From Croceibacterium ferulae (GTDB lineage: Bacteria; Pseudomonadota; Alphaproteobacteria; Sphingomonadales; Sphingomonadaceae), in contig NZ_QZVQ01000012.1 in the NCBI RefSeq assembly GCF_003660445.1, positions 1-64,000 on the forward strand: DNA of 64,000 nt, in the 5' to 3' direction. The notes under the pieces were generated by a model that ran no database searches, had not been told where the DNA came from, and saw only the letters and a list, made by a program, of their open reading frames with translations. Within the stretch, counting starts at the first letter, position 1, and every line of letters begins with the position of its first letter. Positions 17,401 through 25,816 of this stretch are shown in pieces. The translations under genes were made by a program, and so were the position numbers.

Positions 17401-17791
17401 GGTCTGTGATACGGTACGTCAGTTCGCCCGGGCGGTAATGGGTGGTGATCGCCGCCGCGTCATGCAGCCACCAATGCGTGCCGTCCGCCAGCCGCACGGC
17501 GAAGCGCAGATTGCCGCCGCGCCCCGGCAGGTAAAGCACGAACTCCGGCCGGTCCCCGCCATCCACGCGGAAGGCGGTGTTGCCCCCGTAAAGCGGGCGG
17601 TTGTAGCGTTCTGTCCCGTTCTCGATCCTGAAGGCGTCGCCATCGGGCGTGTAGCGTACCGGGCGGGCCAGCTCGCCTTCCCGGTTGGGCGTGACGCCGC
17701 CGGTTGCGACGAGTGTCTGCGCCAGCGCCGGGCGGGGCAGGGCAGACGTCAGGGCCAGCGCGCTTGCCAGCAAGATGAACGGGCGGGTCAT
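14444..17791 (-). CDS. Large secreted DUF4450-type protein, probable (alpha/alpha)6 glycoside hydrolase
   Basis: An 1115-residue secreted protein with a clear signal peptide (residues 1-25, ending PALAQ). An N-terminal beta-sandwich-like half (to about residue 320) is followed by a helical toroid-like region rich in aromatic and acidic motifs (GWRGPYSLDALGWHDRARAN, ASDDIGYNGGG, WMPYTWSVNNVVMGE, NYLDVYRREAQRDF) and a C-terminal beta-rich part. From memory this matches the DUF4450 proteins found in Bacteroidetes pectin/rhamnogalacturonan loci, but I could not search. The ATG at 17791 has GAGGAG seven bases upstream. It lies downstream of the TonB receptor on the same strand, behind a terminator-like hairpin, and near a PL10 pectate lyase. 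A role in trimming pectin side chains is inferred from context; no reaction can be assigned. Confidence 0.7.
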   Translation of the reverse strand: MTRPFILLASALALTSALPRPALAQTLVATGGVTPNREGELARPVRYTPDGDAFRIENGTERYNRPLYGGNTAFRVDGGDRPEFVLYLPGRGGNLRFAVRLADGTHWWLHDAAAITTHYRPGELTYRITDPRLGTGAIELVAVALAETEGLAIHARGQGLAGGVQLAWAFGGINGQRGTRDGDIGTEKVPISEWFGFQPAFAQDNSVGLLESGFTLTGKPGTITGTLLQGSVTGTAPGEAWDTPAALFAGTADEPDRPVMTGSLQLGGEGGYLVLQRTAYAPAANADLTTYAEVSADRRAPAPLPPLARRYAANALPQVLADARAHFAALRGQVRIVTPDSWLNAAAAALNVAADAVWDGPQSAIMHGAVAWRTKLVGWRGPYSLDALGWHDRARANFRAWLPRQNTDPIPDVIPPADSDSNLARNETALHSNGDLANAHYDMNAVFVDALFRHIAWTGDLDFAREAWPAIQRHLAWERRLFRRPFGPDGLPLYEAYAQIWASDDIGYNGGGVAYASAYNLFHNRQAARLARALGEDAAPYEAEAEAIGQGMRAHLWLPERGQFAEYRDWLGEQAAHPAAGLWSFYHVLDSGVPDRQEAWRMAEAIGRTMPLLPVGGPGVPQDRRHGLYASSTWMPYTWSVNNVVMGENLHTALGLWQAGRAEEAYTLARSALLASMFMGISPGNVGSMNYLDVYRREAQRDFADGSGVMARTMVEGLFGLQPDALARNLTIQPGLPAEWDHAELHHPDLSFTFRRTGAEERWSITQTGDRFAQLHLRLPARSDQVASVTLAGKPVQWRVDTEAVGTPAILIDALLGAEAELVVRWAGDPIAQPNGTGTRFAEWQQGAMRWWAPVGPAMQEATFPTLVDAAPTGSQRAVELAQSYNDAVTNIFAPGKYVSPRSPFASLALPSQGLGAWAGHVNASATIDDSGLRQASRAGDGWFTLPDGGRFALPADRDNALFVSKWDNYPDEVTLPLSGSGQFLRLLMAGTTNAMQSRIDNGEVVVTYTDCTTTRLALHNPTTWWPIERDYLPDDYQFRVPGPRPLRVDLATARVRQGGEAGAGTGPEARIEGGSATVLGLELDPARTLQSLTVRARANEVVIGLLAATIDSGP

Positions 17792-17833
17792 GTCCGTACT
17801 CCTCGACCAATAGGGTGCCGGCACAAAAGCCAG

Positions 17834-17869
17834 TGAAAAGAACGCCCGACCTCCCTGAAGAGGCCGGGC
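17834..17869 (-). terminator. Rho-independent terminator after the pectin-locus TonB receptor
   Basis: On the minus strand, GCCCGGCCTC and GAGGTCGGGC pair over 10 bp (one G-U) around TTCAGG, and the hairpin is followed by GTTCTTTTC. It lies between the receptor stop and the DUF4450 gene start, so the DUF4450 gene is expressed either by read-through or from its own promoter in the remaining ~40 bases. Confidence 0.65.
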
Positions 17870-17892
17870 GAAGTGTCCTCGGGGAGGAGGAG

Positions 17893-20800
17893 CTAGAGGT
17901 CGGCGATGATGCCGAAATAAAAGGTGCGGCCGCTGAACAGCGAGTCATACATGTACGGTGTTCCGCCACCAATGACGCGGAACTGGTCGGGCACGTACTT
18001 CTCGATGGATGTGTTCAGAAGGTTCTTGCCTTCCACGAACAGCTGCAGCTTCGGCAAGATGGCGTAAGATGCGCGGGCATCGAGGTTCTCGGTACCGTTC
18101 TTGTAAACGGGCGAGATGTACTTGAAGTAGCTCGCAGCCGTTGATCCATCGAGATCCGCGGACGAAGGTATGCGGTTGCGTCCATCTGCGTTTGTCTGAT
18201 CGTAGAAGAGATCGCGGCGCTGATAGGCAACACGGGCGTTGAGCTTCCCGTCATCGTACCAAAGGTTGACGTTGTAGTAGTACTTCGACTGAGACCGCGG
18301 CGGGAGGGCGATGCCGGTGAACAGATCGGTTTCCCGCGTGTCCTCGTTCGACTCTGTGTAGGAATAGTTGAAGCCGCCGCCGAGATACTGAAGCGGTCCC
18401 GGCAGGAAGGTGAACGCGGTTCGACCAGCAATCTCGAAGCCGCGCTGGGTAAGCCCGCCCGGACCGTCACGAAAAGTATCCACCAGATAGGCAGCATCGT
18501 CGAGCTCGTATCCATCGGTCTGGAAGTTCTCGGGCCGGCCGGTCTTTACCGCGATCTGGTAGATTGCTGCGGTCAGCTGGGTGTCGCCGTTCGGATACCA
18601 TTCGAGCGACAGGTTCTGCGTGGTCGCGCCGTAGCCTGCCAGTTCCGGGTTGCCGATCCGGCCCGAGCAGCGATTGACGAAGTTGGCCAGCAGATTGCCG
18701 GATTCGCCCTCGTCATCATTGCTGGGATCATCGTCCTGGATGCGCCCGGGGAAATTGGCGTTGAAGTCCTGCAGTTCCTCCAACAGACCCGGCGCGACGA
18801 TGGCGCAGTTGGACACGCTTGCGCCGGTCAGCTGCTCCATGCTGGGACGTGCACGCTGCTTGGCGATGGAATAGCGCAGACCAAGTACGTCCTCGATTGG
18901 CCATGCCGCAAGGTTGAAGCTGGGCAGGAAGTCGTCGCTGGTACGGCTGACAGAACCAACATCGCGTCGGAGCAGAGCGGTGCTTACGACATATGCAGGC
19001 AGACCGTCCGCTGCGGTGATGCGCGTTGCCGTGCGGTTCGAGAAGTCTATGACCGGTGCGGCATCCACCTTCACGCGCTGGTAGCGTATACCAGCATTGC
19101 CTTCGAACAAGACACCGAACGGTCGCACGGCAAAGTCCGCCATGATGTAGGCTGACGATGTGATCTCGTCCGTGTGGTAGGGTGGCCGTTCGTAGGTGTT
19201 TCCATCGGAAGCGATGCATTCGTAGACGCAGCTGAGATTGTGATCGCTGGTGTCCGCGACTTCGCCCAGGCGATCAAAGAATGTCTTGGCGTCGATCGTA
19301 CCCCATACAGGAAAACCGTCATCCCGCTTGCCACCCGGCATGGTGATCAGGGCTGCGTCGATCAGGCTGCGGTACTGATCGACAGTAAGCGTGTGGAGCT
19401 TGTACAGGCGGTCCGCCGTGGTGTTGAAGTTGGCTGGCGTGATTGCGCGCGGCACGGAGCCGAAGACGCAAGGATTGCCGGCAGCCGCCGCGATCGCCGG
19501 GTCGCAGGCGCGGATCTGGTCAAGGCTGCGGGCGCGTGACAGGACCGTGCCAGGCTCGATGATGTAGCCGGTTTCATTGTAGTTGTCGGTTTCGCGTGCG
19601 CGGTGCTGGACGCCCGCCTTGATACGGGTCAGCGGGCCGAAATCTTCGAAAAACCGTTCGACATCCAGCTGGTAGTTCCATTCCGCATTGCGATTCGCCG
19701 CCGGGATGTAGTCGAGTTGCGGGCTGGAACTATATCCGGTGGCGCCGATCACGGGGTAGTAGGAAGCCGGATCGAACAGGTCGACGCCGGGCGTATCGAT
19801 AGTCCACAGGCCGGTTTCGGAATTGACCCGGTAATTGGCCTGCTCGATCGGCGCGTAGAACTGGAACGCCAGATCCTCGCGCTCGAACTTGGCGAGACTG
19901 TACTGGACGCGAGCTTTGGCGGTCCAGGATCCGGATTGAAAGTCGATCCCGGCCTGCGTGTAGTACTGCTGGATGTCACGCTCGATATCGCGAACCTGCG
20001 TGGTGACGCTAGGGTCGGTAACGTAACCCAGACCCGTGCCGCGGACGACGTCGTAGGCTGTGACGTAATGGTTCTCGTTTACCGTGACGTTGCGGATCGT
20101 GGAAGTGGCGAGCTGGCCGGCGGCATTGGTCGTGCCAACAGGTTCGGTTACACTCCAATTGTAATCTTGCGAGCTCACTTTGCGAAAGTTGGGGTTGTAG
20201 GAGACGAAGGCTACGAAGTCGTCATTCACCTCCCAATCCACGCGCGCCTGGAGCGAGAACCGGTCCTCTCCGCGGATCTGGCGACCGGGCCGGACGAAGG
20301 AAGGCACGAAGTCCTCCCATTGAGCATAGCAGTTGAGGCGGCTGTTGACGCCGGTGGTAGGCAGCGCGGCGCATCCCGCCTTGTCGGTGACTGCCGCCGC
20401 CGCGGGATCGAACGGAGTGGTGAAGCTCTTCTCCGGCGAGTTGTCCAGATCGCCCAATGGTATGTAGCCGACCCGTGAGCGAGACACGCGGGAGTAGTCG
20501 AACCCGAACTCCTGCTTCTCGTAAGTGCCGTTGATGATGACGCCGACACGGTCATCGAAGAATTTCTGCGTCGCGATGGCGTTGATGCGCGGCATGAACG
20601 CTTCGCTCAGCGTGTTGTAGCCCGTCTGAAGGTTCAGGCGGTACAGCGGCTCCTTGAAATCGAGGCCGCTTCGCTGTTCGATACGCACAGTGCCGCCGAC
20701 GCCACCCGGTGTCATGTCGGCCGTCTGACCTTTGATCACGTCGACGCTCTTGATGAGGTCGGACGAAAGCTCCCCCACCGATGCCGCCCGCCCGCCGCCA

Positions 20801-21423
20801 TCGCCATTTGCTGACAGCGTTGTCATCCCATCCACTTCGATGCGGATCAGATCGGCAGACTGGCCACGGATAGTAAAGCCGCCCTGTTCGCCGGAATCGC
20901 CAACGTCCAGTGCGACGCCGGCGATGCGGGCGATGGCCTCCGCCGCGTTCTTGTCGGGGAACTGGCCGATATCGTCCGCCACGATCGAGTCCTGCGCGGT
21001 GCGCGCGGTGCGTTTGCGTGTGATCGCCGACTGTTCTGCCTGCCGGACGCCGGTAACCAGGATCTCGTCACCCCCGCCTGCGCGCTGGACAGGCTGGTTG
21101 CCTTCTTGCGGAAGCGGGCCGGAAACGGTCTCGTTCGCGGGGACGGTGCTGTTGGCCACCCCCGGGCCGGCAACGGCCGAAGTCTGGGCCGTGGGAGTGT
21201 TGCCATTGGTGGGCGAGGTCGCCTGATTGCTGACGGGTACGCTCTGCTGTTGCGGCGCATTCTGGGCATGCGCGGCGTGTCCGCCACCTGTAACGGCCAG
21301 CGCCAGCAGCGAGATGGCCGATTGCGTGCGGACCTTGCGCAACACCGAACCGCGCGGCGATCGCCTTCCGCCTGTCGTCTTCAGGATACGCGTCCCTGCG
21401 CGCGCACCAAGCCCCTCGTGCAT
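17893..21423 (-). CDS. TonB-dependent receptor of the pectin locus
   Basis: An 1176-residue receptor for uptake of an oligosaccharide across the outer membrane. The signal peptide is preceded by a long basic stretch and ends at about residue 54 (AAHAQ). A spacer rich in Gln, Thr and Pro (about 55-115) precedes the TonB-box-like DEILVTGVRQ. The plug has FPDKNAAEAIARIAGVALD and IRGQSADLIRIEVDGM, common in carbohydrate-type receptors of Sphingomonadales and Caulobacter. The barrel ends RTFYFGIIADL with the terminal-Phe-like pattern. Of the two tandem ATGs I chose the second because the AGGAG site is six bases from it but only three from the first. It is divergent from a pectate lyase and upstream of a DUF4450 hydrolase; substrate, probably a pectin fragment, is inferred. 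Codon third positions look less GC-rich than its neighbours in places. Confidence 0.88.
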   Translation of the reverse strand: MHEGLGARAGTRILKTTGGRRSPRGSVLRKVRTQSAISLLALAVTGGGHAAHAQNAPQQQSVPVSNQATSPTNGNTPTAQTSAVAGPGVANSTVPANETVSGPLPQEGNQPVQRAGGGDEILVTGVRQAEQSAITRKRTARTAQDSIVADDIGQFPDKNAAEAIARIAGVALDVGDSGEQGGFTIRGQSADLIRIEVDGMTTLSANGDGGGRAASVGELSSDLIKSVDVIKGQTADMTPGGVGGTVRIEQRSGLDFKEPLYRLNLQTGYNTLSEAFMPRINAIATQKFFDDRVGVIINGTYEKQEFGFDYSRVSRSRVGYIPLGDLDNSPEKSFTTPFDPAAAAVTDKAGCAALPTTGVNSRLNCYAQWEDFVPSFVRPGRQIRGEDRFSLQARVDWEVNDDFVAFVSYNPNFRKVSSQDYNWSVTEPVGTTNAAGQLATSTIRNVTVNENHYVTAYDVVRGTGLGYVTDPSVTTQVRDIERDIQQYYTQAGIDFQSGSWTAKARVQYSLAKFEREDLAFQFYAPIEQANYRVNSETGLWTIDTPGVDLFDPASYYPVIGATGYSSSPQLDYIPAANRNAEWNYQLDVERFFEDFGPLTRIKAGVQHRARETDNYNETGYIIEPGTVLSRARSLDQIRACDPAIAAAAGNPCVFGSVPRAITPANFNTTADRLYKLHTLTVDQYRSLIDAALITMPGGKRDDGFPVWGTIDAKTFFDRLGEVADTSDHNLSCVYECIASDGNTYERPPYHTDEITSSAYIMADFAVRPFGVLFEGNAGIRYQRVKVDAAPVIDFSNRTATRITAADGLPAYVVSTALLRRDVGSVSRTSDDFLPSFNLAAWPIEDVLGLRYSIAKQRARPSMEQLTGASVSNCAIVAPGLLEELQDFNANFPGRIQDDDPSNDDEGESGNLLANFVNRCSGRIGNPELAGYGATTQNLSLEWYPNGDTQLTAAIYQIAVKTGRPENFQTDGYELDDAAYLVDTFRDGPGGLTQRGFEIAGRTAFTFLPGPLQYLGGGFNYSYTESNEDTRETDLFTGIALPPRSQSKYYYNVNLWYDDGKLNARVAYQRRDLFYDQTNADGRNRIPSSADLDGSTAASYFKYISPVYKNGTENLDARASYAILPKLQLFVEGKNLLNTSIEKYVPDQFRVIGGGTPYMYDSLFSGRTFYFGIIADL

Positions 21424-21492
21424 CATCCGCTCCTCATGACACCGGTCTATTGCGCCGGTTGATCGAAGATGTATGACAACATTTTGCAGATG

Positions 21493-21536
21493 GCAACGAA
21501 ATTTATTAGCGAAAGCTTCAGTTTTGGCTTCGTTGC
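21493..21536. promoter_or_regulatory. Inverted repeat in the AT-rich divergent promoter region of the pectin genes
   Basis: GCAACGAA (21493-21500) is repeated inverted as TTCGTTGC (21529-21536) with 28 bases between, inside the most AT-rich stretch of the receptor/pectate lyase intergenic region. It could be an operator for an unlinked regulator controlling both genes; no regulator gene lies in the locus. The repeat is short and may be chance. Confidence 0.3.
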
Positions 21537-21628
21537 GAATAGCGAACTCACGTCAGCATCAGATCCGCTGCGTTCTGTATGATAAGAAGATGAGATGCAG
21601 AACAGCTGGCGAGCAAGGGAGAGGGAGA

Positions 21629-22975
21629 ATGGAAATGAGAGGTGGGCATGCGAGCCGGTCAGGCATATGCGGCGCGGCCATGCTGCTGGCGCTTGCGACA
21701 TTGTCCGGCACAGCGATGGTCAGTCCAACTACCGCCAGGGTGATCGGCACGAACGTACCGGCTCCGCCGCTCGATGCAGCGCGGATCAGCGCCTTGCCGG
21801 CGGCCGAGCAGCAGGCCTGGTTCGATTATCTGCAGCGCTCCGTCATGCAGATGCGTGCCGACCAGGCCTCACTTGCGGCAGAACTCGCGCCAGGTGCCAT
21901 CCGCCCACCCGCGCCTGCGCCGCATGGTGCCGGGATCAAGTCCATGCCGATGGATCGCGAGCCATCATGGTACGCGACTGCCGAGGCGCGGCGGATCGCC
22001 GATACGGTGATCAGCTTCCAGACGCCGGCCGGTGGCTGGAGCAAGAACCTGGATCGCGCAGGTCCGCCGCGTCTGCCGGGTCAGCGCTACAGCAGCGATG
22101 GCGGGCCAGCCGTACGCGACGCCGCCAATTTCGATCAGCCGGATGACAGGAACTGGACCTATGTCGGCACCATCGACAATGGCGCGACCACCGGTGAACT
22201 GCGCTACCTGGCGCGGGTCGCCGCCGCCTTGCCCGGAAGTGAAGGTGACCGATACCGGGCCAGCTTCGCCAAGGGAATCGGCTACCTGCTCGCGGCGCAA
22301 TATCCCAACGGCGGGTGGCCGCAGGTTTGGCCGCTGCAGGGCGGCTACCATGACGGGATCACCTTCAACGACAACGGCATGGCCGAAGTCATGATGCTGC
22401 TGTCCGATGTAGCAGCCGATCCGCAGTTCGCTTTCGTCTCGCCGAATCTGCGCAGGCAGGCCGGCAGCGCTGTGGAACGCGGCACGGCCGTGATCCTGCA
22501 GGCGCAGGTGATGATGGACGGGCGGCGCACCGGCTGGCCGCAGCAGGTGGACCCGCTGACGCTGGCGCCGATCTCCGCCCGCAACTATGAACCTCGCTCG
22601 ATCGCGGCCGGCGAGACGACCGACATCCTGCTGTTCCTGATGCAAAATCAGCAGCCATCGCCCGAAATGCGCGCGGCGATCGAGGACGGCATGGCATGGT
22701 TGCGGAGCAAGGCTGCGTATGATGTCGCCTTCACGCGCGTGCCGGGGGAGGGGCGCAAGCTCATCCCGCAACCGGGCGCCGGGCCGATCTGGTCGCGCAA
22801 TTACGATCTCGTGAGCGGCCAGCCGATCTTCGGCGACCGGGACAAGAGAATCCACGACGATGTGAACCTGGTCTCCGAAGGACGCCGCAACGGCTATGCC
22901 TGGTGGGTCACCACACCGCAAAGGGCGCTCGACGCCCACGCTGCCTGGCAGGCGCGGATCGACCCGGCGGGTTGA
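21629..22975 (+). CDS. pelA: Pectate lyase, polysaccharide lyase family 10
   Basis: A secreted pectate lyase of about 448 residues that cleaves polygalacturonate by beta-elimination. A signal peptide (GICGAAMLLALATLSG) follows the start. PL10 features run from WYATAEARRIADTVISFQTPAGGWSKN through YPNGGWPQ and the repeats of the (alpha/alpha)3 toroid to the C-terminal block ARNYEPRS / WSRNYDLVSGQPIFGDRDKR / RRNGYAWW, which contains the conserved active-site Arg and Asp residues. Two ATGs (21629 and 21635) both follow the GGGAGAGGGAGA stretch; I give the first. A longer in-frame start at 21473 would bury the signal peptide and is unlikely. Divergent from the TonB receptor, so breakdown and uptake of pectin are probably co-regulated. 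Confidence 0.88.
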   Translation: MEMRGGHASRSGICGAAMLLALATLSGTAMVSPTTARVIGTNVPAPPLDAARISALPAAEQQAWFDYLQRSVMQMRADQASLAAELAPGAIRPPAPAPHGAGIKSMPMDREPSWYATAEARRIADTVISFQTPAGGWSKNLDRAGPPRLPGQRYSSDGGPAVRDAANFDQPDDRNWTYVGTIDNGATTGELRYLARVAAALPGSEGDRYRASFAKGIGYLLAAQYPNGGWPQVWPLQGGYHDGITFNDNGMAEVMMLLSDVAADPQFAFVSPNLRRQAGSAVERGTAVILQAQVMMDGRRTGWPQQVDPLTLAPISARNYEPRSIAAGETTDILLFLMQNQQPSPEMRAAIEDGMAWLRSKAAYDVAFTRVPGEGRKLIPQPGAGPIWSRNYDLVSGQPIFGDRDKRIHDDVNLVSEGRRNGYAWWVTTPQRALDAHAAWQARIDPAG

Positions 22976-22985
22976 TCGTGAACGG

Positions 22986-23064
<79 letters not shown>

Positions 23065-23096
23065 ACCGGCCCGTGAGGCCACGGCATATGCGATGG

Positions 23097-23172
23097 TGGT
23101 AGGCCTGGCAGGATTCGAACCCGCGACCTAGCCGTTATGAGCGGCCAGCTCTAACCGCTGAGCTACAGGCCC
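23097..23172 (-). tRNA. tRNA with CAT anticodon, probably tRNA-Ile2 (lysidine type)
   Basis: 76-base cloverleaf with encoded CCA. Acceptor GGGCCTG pairs with CAGGCCT (G1-U72 wobble), T arm GGTTCGAATCC, anticodon loop CTCATAA. The short D loop (CAGCGGTTAGAG) resembles the AUA-reading isoleucine tRNA, whose C34 becomes lysidine by TilS, more than elongator Met; the initiator type is excluded by the anticodon stem, which lacks the three G-C pairs. Met elongator remains possible. Confidence 0.85.
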
Positions 23173-23381
23173 ATTGCACCGCATGTGCTGCCGCTGCGCC
23201 TAGCTTGCGGCGGCGATGCAGGCAAGCTGCGTCTGCGACCCGACGAGCTTTGTGACGCAGCGGCCCCGGCCTGTTGCAATCGCGTTGAATTGCGGGCATG
23301 GACAACTTTGTTACCCGCACCCATGTGCAAACGCGTGTTAACTTCCAATCCTACATGGTGGCGAGGCTGAGAGAGGAACTG

Positions 23382-23846
23382 ATGGCGACGCTCGATTCGA
23401 TCGATCGCAGGCTGCTTGCCGAATTGCAGGCGGAAGGCAGAGTGACCAATGTCGATCTGGCAAAGCGTGTCGGCCTGACCGCACCGCCATGCCTGCGCCG
23501 CGTGCGCGGGCTGGAACTGGCGGGCGTCATCCGCGGCTATCATGCCGATCTCGACGCTTCCAAGCTGGGCTTCGCCATCACCGTGTTCGCCATGGTCAGC
23601 TTGAAGAGCCAGGCCGAGGAGGATCTGCGTGCGTTCGAGGATCACATTCGGCTGCTGCCTGAAGTGCGCGAATGCCACATGCTGAACGGCGAGATCGATT
23701 TCATCCTGAAGATCGTCAGCCACGACCTGCAAAGCTTCCAGGAATTCCTGACCAGCAAGCTGACGCCGGCGCCCAATGTCGCCAGCGTCAAGACGTCGCT
23801 CACCATCCGCACCGCGAAGAGCGAGCCGGGCGTTCCTTTCGACTGA
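23382..23846 (+). CDS. Lrp/AsnC-family transcriptional regulator
   Basis: A 154-residue regulator, the usual length for the family. An N-terminal winged helix-turn-helix (DSIDRRLLAELQAEGRVTNVDLAKRVGLT, about residues 3-50) is followed by a RAM ligand-binding domain (about 70-145) that usually binds an amino acid and forms octamers. The ATG at 23382 has AGAGGA five bases upstream; the longer in-frame start adds 28 residues with no homology. It stands alone between tRNA genes and convergent accC, so its targets are not shown by context. An upstream GTTAAC stretch might be part of its control region. Confidence 0.93.
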   Translation: MATLDSIDRRLLAELQAEGRVTNVDLAKRVGLTAPPCLRRVRGLELAGVIRGYHADLDASKLGFAITVFAMVSLKSQAEEDLRAFEDHIRLLPEVRECHMLNGEIDFILKIVSHDLQSFQEFLTSKLTPAPNVASVKTSLTIRTAKSEPGVPFD

Positions 23847-23867
23847 AAGGTGCCCGGCCCGTTCTGG

Positions 23868-25217
23868 TCAGTGATCGCGCCGGGCGAGCCAGTCTTCCAG
23901 CCACTTGATGGAGTAGTTGCCGCTGAGCACGTCATCTTCGTGCAGCAGGGCGTCATGGAGGGGGATGTTTGTTTTCACCCCTTCGATGACCATTTCATTC
24001 AGCGCACGCCGTAGCCGCATGATGCAGCCTTCACGCGTCCGGCCATAGACGATCAGCTTGGCAATCATGCTGTCGTAATAGGGCGGGATGGAATAGCCGG
24101 CATACAGCCCGCTATCGACGCGGACGTGCATGCCGCCTGCGGCGTGATAGGCCGTCACCTTGCCCGGCGACGGGCTGAAGGTGAACGGGTCTTCCGCATT
24201 GATGCGGCACTCGATCGCGTGGCCGGTGAAGGTGATCTCGTCCTGCTGGAACGATAGTGGCTTGCCGTCGGCGACACGGATCTGCTCGCGCACCAGATCG
24301 ACGCCCGTGATCGCCTCGGTGACCGGGTGTTCGACCTGCAGGCGGGTGTTCATCTCGATGAAGTAGAACTCGCCGTTTTCCCACAGGAACTCGATCGTGC
24401 CCGCCCCGCGGTAGGCCATGTCGGCCATCGCCTTGGCGACAATGCCGCCCATGCGGCTCCGGTCTTCCTCGGACAGGATGGGGGAAGGGGCCTCTTCCAG
24501 CACCTTCTGGTGCCGTCGCTGCAGGGAGCAGTCGCGCTCCCCCAGGTGAATGGCGTTGCCCTTGCCATCACCGAACACCTGAAACTCGATGTGTCGCGGA
24601 TTGCCGAGATACTTTTCCAGGTAGACGGTGTCGTCGCCAAAGGCCGACTTCGCCTCGTTCTTGGCCTGGCGGATCAGGCTTTCCAGCATATCCGGGCCGG
24701 GCACGACCTTCATGCCGCGGCCGCCGCCACCGCTCGCCGCCTTGACCAGCACCGGGTAGCCGATCTCCTCCGCGACCCGTGCCGCTTCCTCGATCGATTC
24801 CACCGCACCGGCGGATCCGGGCACCAGTGGCAGGCCGAGCGCACCCGCGGTACGCTTGGCCTCGACCTTGTCACCCATGGTGCGGATATGTTCGGGTTTG
24901 GGCCCGATCCAGGCGAGGCCGTGCGCTTCCACGATTTCCGCAAACTGCGCATTCTCGGACAGGAAGCCGTAGCCCGGATGGATGGCATCCGCCCCGGTGA
25001 TCTCCGCCGCGGCGATGATCGCAGCCGTGTTCAGGTAGCTTTCGGTGGCCGAAGGGGGACCGATGCAGACGGCATGGTCGGCCAGCCGGACATGCATCGC
25101 CTCGGCATCGGCGGTGGAGTGCACCGCCACCGTCTCGATGCCCATCTCGTGCGCGGCACGATGGATACGCAGGGCGATCTCGCCGCGATTGGCGATCAGG
25201 ATGCGGGAAATGCCCAT
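23868..25217 (-). CDS. accC: Acetyl-CoA carboxylase, biotin carboxylase subunit
   Basis: A 449-residue ATP-grasp enzyme that carboxylates the biotin on AccB, first step of fatty acid synthesis. It has the N-terminal [22 protein letters not shown] block, the glycine-rich ATP loop [14 protein letters not shown], the [13 protein letters not shown] segment, [14 protein letters not shown] with the metal-binding Glu and catalytic Arg, and the normal family length. The ATG follows the accB stop by four bases, so the two are cotranscribed, with aroQ upstream in the same direction. It converges with the Lrp gene. Confidence 0.97.
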   Translation of the reverse strand: MGISRILIANRGEIALRIHRAAHEMGIETVAVHSTADAEAMHVRLADHAVCIGPPSATESYLNTAAIIAAAEITGADAIHPGYGFLSENAQFAEIVEAHGLAWIGPKPEHIRTMGDKVEAKRTAGALGLPLVPGSAGAVESIEEAARVAEEIGYPVLVKAASGGGGRGMKVVPGPDMLESLIRQAKNEAKSAFGDDTVYLEKYLGNPRHIEFQVFGDGKGNAIHLGERDCSLQRRHQKVLEEAPSPILSEEDRSRMGGIVAKAMADMAYRGAGTIEFLWENGEFYFIEMNTRLQVEHPVTEAITGVDLVREQIRVADGKPLSFQQDEITFTGHAIECRINAEDPFTFSPSPGKVTAYHAAGGMHVRVDSGLYAGYSIPPYYDSMIAKLIVYGRTREGCIMRLRRALNEMVIEGVKTNIPLHDALLHEDDVLSGNYSIKWLEDWLARRDH

Positions 25218-25221
25218 CCGT

Positions 25222-25719
25222 TCAGCCGATTACCATCAGCGGCTGATCGAACTCGATCGGCTGGGCGTTGGTGATCAGGATCTCGCGCACCACACCTTCC
25301 TTGGTGGCGGTGATCGGGTTCATGACCTTCATCGCCTCCACGATCAGCAGCGTGTCACCAGCCTTCACCGTGTCCCCCACCTTCACGAACTGGGCAGAGC
25401 CCGGCTCTGGCGAGAGATACGCCGTGCCCACCATGGGGGAACGCAGGGCATTGGACATGTCCGGCGCAGCCTCCGCGACCGGGGCCGAGGGGGCAGAGGC
25501 AGGGAGGGCTGGCGGCGCATAGCTCGCCGCAGCCTGCGCCACCGCCGGTGGAGCCGCAGCCACGATGTTCTGCCGCACTACACGGATGCGCCGCGCCCCT
25601 TCCTCAACCTCGATTTCGGTCAAACCGGTATCGACCAGCATCTCCGCCAGCTCGCGCACCAGCGTGCTGTCGATCTTCATCGCGGGGCCGGCAGTGTCTC
25701 CGCTGCTATCTGCCACCAT
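25222..25719 (-). CDS. accB: Acetyl-CoA carboxylase biotin carboxyl carrier protein
   Basis: A 165-residue biotin carrier. The N-terminal part ([19 protein letters not shown]...) is joined by an Ala/Pro-rich flexible linker to the biotinyl domain, where VEAMKVMN holds the biotinylated lysine about 35 residues before the C-terminus. The ATG at 25719 has GGAGG three bases upstream; an in-frame ATG six codons earlier lacks one. Located between aroQ and accC, the usual alphaproteobacterial order. Confidence 0.96.
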   Translation of the reverse strand: MVADSSGDTAGPAMKIDSTLVRELAEMLVDTGLTEIEVEEGARRIRVVRQNIVAAAPPAVAQAAASYAPPALPASAPSAPVAEAAPDMSNALRSPMVGTAYLSPEPGSAQFVKVGDTVKAGDTLLIVEAMKVMNPITATKEGVVREILITNAQPIEFDQPLMVIG

Positions 25720-25816
25720 GGGTCCTCCAAGCTTCAAACTGCTAAACGGCGCCCTATGGGATCAGCCATCGGGCAAAGCAAGGGTCGGCAGGGCCGCACC
25801 CGCGGTCGAAGAACCG

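Noticed and set aside
14519-17836. 1105-codon open frame on the plus strand
   Set aside because: Antisense shadow of the DUF4450 gene, which has a signal peptide, a strong ribosome site and domain structure; the plus frame has none.
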